A stretch of DNA of 64,000 nucleotides. Source: Alphaproteobacteria bacterium (lineage in GTDB: Bacteria > Myxococcota_A > UBA796 > GCA-2862545). A program made the translations under genes and the position numbers. The notes under the pieces are model-generated. The model had not been told where the DNA came from. It saw only the letters and a program-made list of their open reading frames with translations, and made no database searches. Positions 57,222 to 64,000 of the stretch are shown here, in pieces. Location of the stretch: positions 62,001 to 126,000 of the forward strand of contig JACKEP010000008.1 in the NCBI GenBank assembly GCA_020632915.1. Reading direction: 5' to 3'. Within the stretch, counting starts at the first letter, position 1, and every line of letters begins with the position of its first letter.

Positions 57222-57788
57222 ATGCCCAAGATCGTCGACCACGAGGCCCAGCGCGAGCTGCTGCTCGACGCCTGCTTCCGGCTGTTCGCCGAGCAGGGGT
57301 ACGCCGCGGCCACGATGCGCCGGATCGCTGTGGCCGCGGGCGTGAGCACGGGCACGCTCTACCACTACTTCCCCGACAAGCAGGCGATCCTGGCGGCCCT
57401 GCTGGAGCTGCTGATCCGGCGCGACACGGCCCGGGTGCGCCACGACCTGCCCGACGACGCGCCGGTGCCGGTGCGCATCCACGCGCTGTTCCTCTTCTAC
57501 CGGGCCCGCGCCGGCTACCTGCGCGACCTGCTCCGCATCGCGATGGAGGTCCACCGGCACGAGCCGTCGCCCGAGAGCCGCGATCAGGTGCGGGACGGCC
57601 TGCGCCAGTACCGCGACGCGATGAGCGACGTGCTCGCCGTGGACCCGCTCGTGGGCGCGATGGCGTTCTCGTTCATCCTGGGCTCGCTCACCCAGGGCCT
57701 GCTCGACCCCGACGCCGTCGACCTCGGCGCGCAGGAGGCGTTCGTGCAGGAGGTGTGGGCGCGGCTGCAGGCGGCAGCGGACGGGTGA
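57222..57788 (+). CDS. TetR-family transcriptional regulator
   Basis: The 188-residue product has the TetR N-terminal helix-turn-helix (about residues 8-54: LLLDACFRLFAEQGYAAATMRRIAVAAGVSTGTLYHYFPDK). A helical ligand-binding domain follows. It would repress in the absence of a hydrophobic ligand. It starts 46 bp after the rhomboid gene. The target is uncertain; its own gene, the converging 497-residue protein gene and the RND efflux pair at 59944 are candidates. No operator palindrome was clear. Confidence 0.92.
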   Translation: MPKIVDHEAQRELLLDACFRLFAEQGYAAATMRRIAVAAGVSTGTLYHYFPDKQAILAALLELLIRRDTARVRHDLPDDAPVPVRIHALFLFYRARAGYLRDLLRIAMEVHRHEPSPESRDQVRDGLRQYRDAMSDVLAVDPLVGAMAFSFILGSLTQGLLDPDAVDLGAQEAFVQEVWARLQAAADG

Positions 57789-57801
57789 GACCGGGCGGCA
57801 C

Positions 57802-59295
57802 CTACTCGACGTAGGCGTCGGTGGCCTCGAGCACCCGCTGCCACGTGCCCCAGAACCACTCGCCGACGACGTCCTCGACCGGCGGCAGGCGGCCGTCGAC
57901 CGGACGCCACAGGCGCCCGAGCGGCGCGCTCTGGACGTAGTGGGCGAAGAACAGCAGCAGGATGCGGTGGTGGGCGGCGCGGTCGTCGGCCTCCTGGCGG
58001 TAGACGCGGTGCAGGCTGGACTGCACCACGGCAAGGTGGGACGCCAGGATCGACTGCACCGTGTAGGGCCGCTGCTCGGTGGGCGCGCCGCCCCACGACG
58101 TGCGGGCCGACCGCAGCCAGTCGTCGCGCACCTGGGCCATGGCGGCGCCGACGTGGGCGGGCTCGGCGCCCACCAGCCCGGCGAGGTGGCGGTGGGTGGC
58201 GGCGTTCGTGGCCCAGTCGAGCATGGGCTGGAGCGTGCGCTGGATGTAGGGGTCGAGGTCGAACAGCCAGGCCTGCGTGGCCGGGTCGATGCGGTCGCCG
58301 GCGAGCAGACGCGCCGCCATCTCCGCGTAGATGCCGTGCATCAGGGCCGTCAGCCGCGTCATGGCGTGGCGGTCGAAGATGCGGCGCGGGCCCTGCAGCG
58401 CGAGGCCCGCGGGCGTCTGCACGAGCCACTCGTCGGGGGCGATCGCGTCGGGGGCCAGCGGCAGGGTGACCCACTCCGTGCCGGGCGTGGCCTCGCCCAG
58501 GCCCGTGAGGGCGGACCACCCCTCGCTGCGCCAGCGGTCGCGGCGGATGAACTCCTGCTCCCCGTCGGCGGGCACCGCGCACACGGTGTTGTCGAGCATC
58601 TGCCGCACCTCGGCCTCGTCGGCCCCCACCGCACGGCACACGGCGCGCACCGTGGACGGGTCGAGGTAGCGGGCGGCGAAGTGGCTGTCGGGCATGCACG
58701 TCCACCGCTCGCTGCCGGGCAGCCAGCGCAGGAACAGCGCCTCGGGCGGCGGCGGGTGGGACTGCTCGAACACCGCGTACATGCGGCAGCCGCGGTAGCC
58801 GAAGTGGTGGATCTGGGGGTCGGTGGCGCCGGGGAAGAGCAGGCCGAACAGCCCCTCGGGCTGCACGCGCGGGTTGCCGGCACGCTGCCAGAACCAGTGG
58901 AGCGCGCGGCTCTGCTTGAGCACCTTGGCCACGCCCAGATCGATGTCGCCGCGGATCTCCTCGAGGTGCCACAGCGGCAGGCCCAGGGCCTCGGCGAGCG
59001 ACTCGGTGGGCTGGAAGACGACCGTCTCGCTGGCGGTGGTGTAGACCGACAGCGTGCGCGACAGGTGGGGCACGCTGAACAGCGCGCGCGCCATCGCGAC
59101 CGCCACGGGGCGCGGGGGCGCCTCGGGCAGCCAGCCACGGGCCGGGCGGCCGGCGATGCTCACGACATGAGCGACGTGACCGCCCACCTCGATGCCGGTC
59201 TGGCGGCTCTCGTCGACGTCGCCACGCGCCAGCAGGCGATCGTGGCGCGCGAGCGCTTCGAAGAGGTTGGCGACGGCGGTGCTGAGGTCGTCCAT
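57802..59295 (-). CDS. Uncharacterised 497-residue cytoplasmic protein
   Basis: No signal peptide or membrane helix is seen. The sequence is rich in Trp and Arg and mostly mixed alpha/beta. Distinct segments are GLFGLLFPGATDPQIHHFGYRGCRMYAVF (about 148-176), a helical middle with HAMTRLTALMHGIYAEMAARLL, and a C-terminal helical part ending in VVGEWFWGTWQRVLEATDAYVE. I do not recognise the family. It converges with the TetR gene (13 bp between stops) and is followed on the map by the CBS gene, on the same strand and 62 bp upstream. ATG 59295 is the only good start. Confidence 0.7.
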   Translation of the reverse strand: MDDLSTAVANLFEALARHDRLLARGDVDESRQTGIEVGGHVAHVVSIAGRPARGWLPEAPPRPVAVAMARALFSVPHLSRTLSVYTTASETVVFQPTESLAEALGLPLWHLEEIRGDIDLGVAKVLKQSRALHWFWQRAGNPRVQPEGLFGLLFPGATDPQIHHFGYRGCRMYAVFEQSHPPPPEALFLRWLPGSERWTCMPDSHFAARYLDPSTVRAVCRAVGADEAEVRQMLDNTVCAVPADGEQEFIRRDRWRSEGWSALTGLGEATPGTEWVTLPLAPDAIAPDEWLVQTPAGLALQGPRRIFDRHAMTRLTALMHGIYAEMAARLLAGDRIDPATQAWLFDLDPYIQRTLQPMLDWATNAATHRHLAGLVGAEPAHVGAAMAQVRDDWLRSARTSWGGAPTEQRPYTVQSILASHLAVVQSSLHRVYRQEADDRAAHHRILLLFFAHYVQSAPLGRLWRPVDGRLPPVEDVVGEWFWGTWQRVLEATDAYVE

Positions 59296-59357
59296 GCGTC
59301 GGTGGGGTCCCCGGGGCGGGTGGGGGTATCACCGACGGCGGGCGTCACGGCACGCGA

Positions 59358-59771
59358 TCACGTGGCGAGGACGGCCCGCAGGATGTCGGTGCTGGTGATC
59401 ACCCCTACGAGGCGACCGCTGTCTACCACAGGAACGCAGTGGAAGGTGCCCTCGGCCAGGAGCTCGGCGGCGCGATGGATGTCGTCGCTGGCCTGCACCA
59501 CCTCGGGGTCGACGGTCATCAGCTCCACGATGCTGAACCGCGCGTCGAGGTGGGCGTCGGTCGTGGCGGCGTCGGTGCCCCACGCCTCCAGACTCACCCG
59601 CGCCAGATCGAGCGCCGAGAGCAGGCCCGCCACGCGGTCGCCGTCGACGATGGGCACGTGGTGGTAGGCGTGATCGCGCAGCAGCGCGCGGACGGCGCTG
59701 ACCGGCGCGTCGTAGGGCAGCGTGTCGACGTCGGGCGTCATGAAGGCGCGTGCGGGGCCGTGCAGGACCAT
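59358..59771 (-). CDS. Tandem CBS-domain protein
   Basis: ATG 59771 follows GGGAGG. The 137-residue protein consists of two CBS motifs. One spans about residues 10-65 (MTPDVDTLPYDAPVSAVRALLRDHAYHHVPIVDGDRVAGLLS), the other about 80-137 (MTVDPEVVQASDDIHRAAELLAEGTFHCVPVVDSGRLVGVIT). Stand-alone CBS pairs bind adenosine nucleotides and act as energy or ionic sensors for a partner protein. It is divergent from the RND adaptor gene across 172 bp. Confidence 0.92.
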   Translation of the reverse strand: MVLHGPARAFMTPDVDTLPYDAPVSAVRALLRDHAYHHVPIVDGDRVAGLLSALDLARVSLEAWGTDAATTDAHLDARFSIVELMTVDPEVVQASDDIHRAAELLAEGTFHCVPVVDSGRLVGVITSTDILRAVLAT

Positions 59772-59943
59772 GGGACCTCCCAGGACCCGTCCGACTGCAA
59801 CCGGCGTGCCGACCGGCGTGGCGAGGATCACGGTACCGCCGCGTCGACGGGGTAAAGTTCCGTTAACCCTGAGGACGTCCCAGGGGCCGTGCAATAGGCC
59901 ATCGCGCGTCTTCGTAGGCGCGGTGCAGAGAAGAGGGGCTTGC

Positions 59944-61179
59944 ATGTGGCGACACGTTCGCCTGCTCCTCGTCGTGACGCTGACGGCGTGCTCCTTCGGG
60001 GGCGGCGACGACGAGGACGGCGAGAAGTGGAAGAAGCGTCCGACGCCGGTGACGGTGGTGGAGACGCTGGAGGTGGCTCGGGGGGACGTCTCCGACCTTC
60101 TGCTGGCGTCCGCGGTCGTCGAGGCCGAGGCGTCCGCCGACCTGATGCCGGTGGCGTCCGGCATGGCGCTGGCGGTCTACAAGGACGTCGGCGATCCGGT
60201 GCGCAAGGGCGACGTCCTCGCCCGCATCGACAACGCCCAGCTCGACGCCGGCGCCGAGCGCGCCGAGGCCGAGGTAGCCCACCTCCAGGCCCGCGTGGCC
60301 GAGATGCAGCGCCTGAGCGAGGCCGGGGCAGTCAGCAGCCGCGAGCTCGAAGACCTCCGCTACCAGCTCGCCACGGCGCAGACCTCGCTGCGCGAGGCCC
60401 GCAAGTCGGCCGGCGAGACGCGCATCACCGCGCCGTTCGACGGCGTGGTCGCCGCCCGCGACATCAAAGTGGGTGAGCTCGCCAGCAGCGCGCGGCGCGC
60501 CTTCCAGGTGGTCGACCTGTCCGAGCTGCGGGTGCGCGCCTCGCTCCCCGAGCGCGACGTCAGCCGCGTCGCGATCGGCCAGCACGCCCGGCTCGTGTCC
60601 GCCTACGACCCCGAGCTCACCGGCGACGCCACGATCACGCGCATCTCGCCGGTCATCGACGCCACCAACGGCACCTTCCAGGTCACGCTCACGCTGTCCC
60701 ACGACGCCACGCGCCTGCGCCCCGGCCAATACGTGTCCGTGCAGCTCGAGGTCGACCGCCACAGCGACGTCCTGGTGATCCCCAAGGACGCCGTGGTCTA
60801 CGAGAACGGTGCACCCACGGCCTTCGTGGTGATCGACGCCCCGCCGGAGCCCGCCGCCGATCCCGACGCCGACGAAGTGGCCCAGGATGGCGAGGACGCC
60901 AAGGGCGAGGCCGACGCCGACAAGCCGGGGGAGGGCGAGGGAGCCGACGAGGAGCCCGCCGGTCCCAAGCTCGTCGCCCACAAGGTGGAGCTGGAGCTCG
61001 GCCTCACCGACACGCTCAACGCCGAGGTGCTCCACGGGCTGGCCGCCGGCGACCAGCTCATCGTGATCGGGCAGTCCAACCTGCGCGACGGCGCCCGGGT
61101 CCGCCTGCCCAAGACCACCCCCGACGCCGCCGCCTCCCCGCCGGCCGACGGGTCGGACGCCCCGGACGACGAGGGCTGA
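59944..61179 (+). CDS. RND efflux periplasmic adaptor (membrane fusion) lipoprotein
   Basis: ATG 59944 follows GAGGGG and starts a lipoprotein signal (HVRLLLVVTLTAC). The 411-residue adaptor has a lipoyl-like half-motif (DLMPVASGMALAVYKDVGDPVRKGDVLARID), a coiled-coil hairpin (AEAEVAHLQARVAEMQRL), the second half-motif ETRITAPFDGVVAARDIKVGELASS and a beta-barrel domain. An acidic insert (about 300-345, rich in Asp and Glu) interrupts the membrane-proximal domain, which is unusual. It joins an RND pump to an outer-membrane channel. The pump gene starts on the base after its stop. No TolC-type gene is visible in the window. Confidence 0.92.
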   Translation: MWRHVRLLLVVTLTACSFGGGDDEDGEKWKKRPTPVTVVETLEVARGDVSDLLLASAVVEAEASADLMPVASGMALAVYKDVGDPVRKGDVLARIDNAQLDAGAERAEAEVAHLQARVAEMQRLSEAGAVSSRELEDLRYQLATAQTSLREARKSAGETRITAPFDGVVAARDIKVGELASSARRAFQVVDLSELRVRASLPERDVSRVAIGQHARLVSAYDPELTGDATITRISPVIDATNGTFQVTLTLSHDATRLRPGQYVSVQLEVDRHSDVLVIPKDAVVYENGAPTAFVVIDAPPEPAADPDADEVAQDGEDAKGEADADKPGEGEGADEEPAGPKLVAHKVELELGLTDTLNAEVLHGLAAGDQLIVIGQSNLRDGARVRLPKTTPDAAASPPADGSDAPDDEG

Positions 61180-64000
61180 ATGCCACAGGGTGCGCTGGCG
61201 TCGCTGTTCGCCGGGGTCGTGTCGCGCCCGGTGGCCGTCACGATGGCGTTCCTCGCCGCGTTCGTGTTCGGCGCCGTGGGCTACCAGCGCCTGCCCGTCG
61301 AGCTCATGCCCGACATCAGCTACCCGACGATCACGGTGCGCACGGCGTTCGAGGGGGCCGCGCCGCAGGAGGTCGAGTCCCAGATCAGCCAGCCCATCGA
61401 GGAGGCGCTCGCCACGCTCGACGGCCTGGTCACGCTCGAGAGCCGGTCCCGTGCGGGCAACGCCGACGTCGTGCTCGGCTTCGACTGGAACACCGACATG
61501 GACGCGGCGTCCCAGTCGATCCGCGAGGCCCTGCAGACCACGTTCCTGCCCGACGAGGCCGACCGGCCGCTGATCCTGCGCTACGACCCGTCGCTGGAGC
61601 CGTTCCTGCGCCTGGCGCTGTCGTACGACCCCGACGTGCTCGACCTGTCGCCGGACGCTGCGCTGTTCCTGCTGCGTGAGCTCGCCGACGAGGAGATCAA
61701 GCGCCGCCTGGAGGGGATGAAGGGCGTGGCGGCCGTGCGCGTCCGTGGCGGCCTGGAGCGCGAGATCCGCGTCGAGGTCCGCGAGGACTGGCTCGCCGCC
61801 CGTGGCCTCACCCTGCCCGACGTGCGGCAGGCGCTGGTGGCCGAGAACATCAACCTCGCCGGCGGGTCGGTGCTCGAGGGCGACACCGAGTACCTGGTGC
61901 GCACGCTCAACGAATACAGCGGCCTCGACGAGCTCGCCGACCTCGAGATCCGCCGGTCCGACGGCGTGCTGGTGCCGATCACCGACGTCGCCGTGCTGCG
62001 CGAGACCCACAAGGAGCGCGACGTCGTCGCCCACCTCGACGGCGCGGAGGCCGTCGAGCTCGAGGTGTTCAAGGAGGCCGACGCCAACGTGGTGGACGTC
62101 GCCGCGCAGGTCAAGCTCGCCCTCGACGGCGTGCCCGCCCAGGTCGACGCCGAGACGGTGGCGAAGATGGAGCCCGGCAAGGCGAAGGACGCCGCCGAGG
62201 AGGCGCTGGAGGCCGGCAAGGGGTTGGTCGACCGGCTGCCCGACGGGGTGCGCCTCGCCGTGCTCGACGACCAGGCCGAGTTCATCGAGCTCGCCATCGA
62301 CAACCTGCGGAGCGCGGTGCTCCTCGGCGGTCTGTTCGCGGTGTTCGTGCTCTACCTGTTCCTGCGCGACTTCCGGGCCACCGGCATCATCGGCGTGGCG
62401 ATCCCGGTCAGCGTCGTGGTGGGGTTCGCGCCGCTGTACATGGGCGGCGTCAGCCTCAACCTGATGTCGCTCGGCGGCCTGGCGCTGGGCGTCGGCATGC
62501 TCGTCGACAACGCCGTCGTCGTGCTCGAGAGCATCCAACGCTACGTCGACGACGGGCGACCGCGTGCGGAGGCGGCCGTGCGCGGCGTCACCGACGTGGC
62601 GGCGGCCGTTGTCGCCTCCACGCTCACCACGGTGGCCGTGTTCGCGCCGATCGGCTTCGTGGAGGGCGTCGGCGGCGAGCTCTTCGGCGACCTGTCGCTC
62701 GCCGTGGTCGGCTCGCTGATGGCGTCGCTCGTCGTGGCGCTGTTCCTCGTGCCCACGATGGCGGCGCGGGAGCCGCGTCAGGTCGACGCCGACGACGCGG
62801 CCGCGGTCGGACGCCTCCGGCGCGACGAGGTGCTCGCCGAGGTGCGCACGCAGCGCGACGCCGGGCTGGCGTGGTGCCGGGAGAAGGGCTGGCGGCGTCC
62901 GCTGATGGCCTACGTGTGGCTTCGGTTCGTGGTCCACGCGGTGGCGGCGCTGTGCCTGGCGCTGGCGCGGGTCGTGTGGGCGTGGACGTGGCGGGTGGGG
63001 CGGTTCGTCTTCGCCATCGCCGTGCTGCCCGTGGTGTTCCTCCTCCAGCTGTTCGCGCGGGGCTTCCAGGCCGCCTACGGCGTGTTCGCCGCCGCCTACC
63101 GGGCGGCGATGGTGCCCACGCTCGCCGCACCCTGGACGGCGGTGGGTGTTGCCGTCGTGCTCGCGGTCGGGGCGTGGTTCCTCGGCGGCACGCTCGGCGC
63201 CCAGCTGCTGCCCGAGGTCCACCAGGGCCGGTTCACCGTCGACGCCGCGATGCCCGTCGGCACGCCGCTCGAGCGCACCGCCCAGGTGGTCGCCGACGCC
63301 GAGCGCATCCTCGACGCCACGCCCGGCGTGGCCGCCGTCTACACCACGATCGGCACCGACGGACGCGCCGACAGCCGCGCCGACGAGGGCGAGCACTCGG
63401 CGCGCATCCGCGTGCAGCTCGTCGAGGGCGGCGACGTCGCCGCCCGCGAGGAGGCGGTGATGGCCGACGTCCGCGGACGCCTGGCCGCGCTGCCGGAGCT
63501 GACGATCCAGCTCGGCACGCCCGCGCTGTTCTCGTTCCGCACGCCGCTGGAGGTGGTGATCTTCGGTCGCGACCTCGACCGGCTGCGGCGGGTGGGCGAC
63601 GGCGTGCGCGCCGCGATGGCCACCCTGCCCGGTCTCGCGGACGTCCGGTCGAGCATGACGCGGGGCAACCCCGAGGTGCAGATCGCCTACGACCGCGAGC
63701 GCCTCGCGCGCTTCGGCCTCGACACGGCCACGGTCGCCGAGCGGGTGCGCGATCTGGTGCAGGGCGTGCGCGCCACCGAGATCCACCGCGGCGACCAGCG
63801 TCTGGAGCTGCGGGTCCAGCTGCTCGAAGACCAGCGCGGCTCCCTCGACGACCTGCGCCGGCTCAACGTCAACCCGCAGGTCACGCCGCCGATCCCGCTC
63901 GACGCGGTCGCGACGTTCACCGAGGCCATCGGCCCGTCCGAGATCCGCCGCGTCGACCAGCAGCGCGCGGTCGTGGTCTCCGCCAACCTCGCCGGCTTCG
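61180..64000 (+). CDS. RND-family efflux transporter, 3' end cut by the window
   Basis: ATG 61180 comes directly after the adaptor stop (TGAATG). About 940 residues are present. Landmarks are the first helix (PVAVTMAFLAAFVFGAVGY), VELMPDISYPTITVRTAFEGAAPQEVE, the porter domain, GGLALGVGMLVDNAVVVLESIQRY with the paired Asp of the proton relay, and the LPEV...TVDAAMPVGTPLE segment of the second porter half. The sequence fits the HAE1/CusA-like hydrophobe or heavy-metal efflux group; the metal-specific motif of CusA was not seen. An extra Lys/Glu-rich segment (about residues 325-350) lies before the second helix group. Confidence 0.93.
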   Translation, partial: MPQGALASLFAGVVSRPVAVTMAFLAAFVFGAVGYQRLPVELMPDISYPTITVRTAFEGAAPQEVESQISQPIEEALATLDGLVTLESRSRAGNADVVLGFDWNTDMDAASQSIREALQTTFLPDEADRPLILRYDPSLEPFLRLALSYDPDVLDLSPDAALFLLRELADEEIKRRLEGMKGVAAVRVRGGLEREIRVEVREDWLAARGLTLPDVRQALVAENINLAGGSVLEGDTEYLVRTLNEYSGLDELADLEIRRSDGVLVPITDVAVLRETHKERDVVAHLDGAEAVELEVFKEADANVVDVAAQVKLALDGVPAQVDAETVAKMEPGKAKDAAEEALEAGKGLVDRLPDGVRLAVLDDQAEFIELAIDNLRSAVLLGGLFAVFVLYLFLRDFRATGIIGVAIPVSVVVGFAPLYMGGVSLNLMSLGGLALGVGMLVDNAVVVLESIQRYVDDGRPRAEAAVRGVTDVAAAVVASTLTTVAVFAPIGFVEGVGGELFGDLSLAVVGSLMASLVVALFLVPTMAAREPRQVDADDAAAVGRLRRDEVLAEVRTQRDAGLAWCREKGWRRPLMAYVWLRFVVHAVAALCLALARVVWAWTWRVGRFVFAIAVLPVVFLLQLFARGFQAAYGVFAAAYRAAMVPTLAAPWTAVGVAVVLAVGAWFLGGTLGAQLLPEVHQGRFTVDAAMPVGTPLERTAQVVADAERILDATPGVAAVYTTIGTDGRADSRADEGEHSARIRVQLVEGGDVAAREEAVMADVRGRLAALPELTIQLGTPALFSFRTPLEVVIFGRDLDRLRRVGDGVRAAMATLPGLADVRSSMTRGNPEVQIAYDRERLARFGLDTATVAERVRDLVQGVRATEIHRGDQRLELRVQLLEDQRGSLDDLRRLNVNPQVTPPIPLDAVATFTEAIGPSEIRRVDQQRAVVVSANLAGF

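Overview
This 64 kb window is very GC-rich, gene-dense chromosomal DNA, most likely from an uncultured member of the Myxococcota (myxobacteria-like deltaproteobacteria). The pointers are an MglA-type Ras-like GTPase with a DUF4388/PATAN partner, an AgmX/PglI-type TonB-like protein, many short lipoproteins with Asp-Thr-Asp-rich tails, a DUF1592/DUF1552 pair, olefin-biosynthesis (ole) genes, and LexA-box-like sites resembling the Myxococcus type. The class is not resolved. No rRNA, tRNA, CRISPR array, insertion sequence or prophage was seen. Genes commonly overlap by 1-10 bp (ATGA or GTGA junctions), so many operons can be inferred from translational coupling.

Layout. 1-1245 (-): GtrA-like flippase and a CDP-glucose 4,6-dehydratase cut by the window edge. 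1246-4172: hexanucleotide arrays, a secreted cyanovirin-like protein and a secreted protein with calcium-type repeats. 4353-8736 (+): a tightly packed five-gene module of GTPase, PATAN, helix-hairpin-helix, HU-fold and tail-anchored acidic proteins. I regard this as the best candidate for an undescribed system. 8743-16380 (-): aldehyde dehydrogenase, two tandem near-identical formylglycine-generating-enzyme-fold lipoproteins with a gene-conversion-like tract, and a degenerate M23 protein with a DTD repeat. 16697-25595 (+): SRPBCC protein, LexA-box-preceded dnaE2, a 1314-residue M48 membrane protease and two lipoproteins. 25596-26087: a non-coding segment with DnaA-box-like motifs and perfect hairpins.

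26088-27858: a secreted protein, a PD-(D/E)XK nuclease and a small protein ending in a beta-clamp-binding motif behind a LexA-box-like site. 28018-32606 (-): oleA-oleB-oleD without oleC, a lipoprotein and a BtpA-family protein. 32720-38010: mltG, recX, a fused 2-oxo acid dehydrogenase E1, a repeated hairpin element and a PEGA protein. 38115-47040: VanX-like dipeptidase with a sulfotransferase, secreted and membrane proteins, and the DUF1592/DUF1552/lipoprotein operon. 47165-53615 (-): SbcD and YhaN/SbcC-like DNA repair pair, and a TonB-dependent receptor with a coupled lipoprotein. 53710-64000: DoxX, AgmX-type protein, dapD, rhomboid protease, TetR regulator, an orphan 497-residue protein, a CBS protein, and an RND efflux adaptor and pump (pump cut by the window end).

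Three themes recur: DNA-damage tolerance (dnaE2, clamp-motif protein, RecB-like nuclease, recX, SbcCD), envelope building (mltG, VanX-like, degenerate M23, lipoproteins, TonB systems), and a GTPase-based module that may link polarity or signalling to DNA-binding folds.
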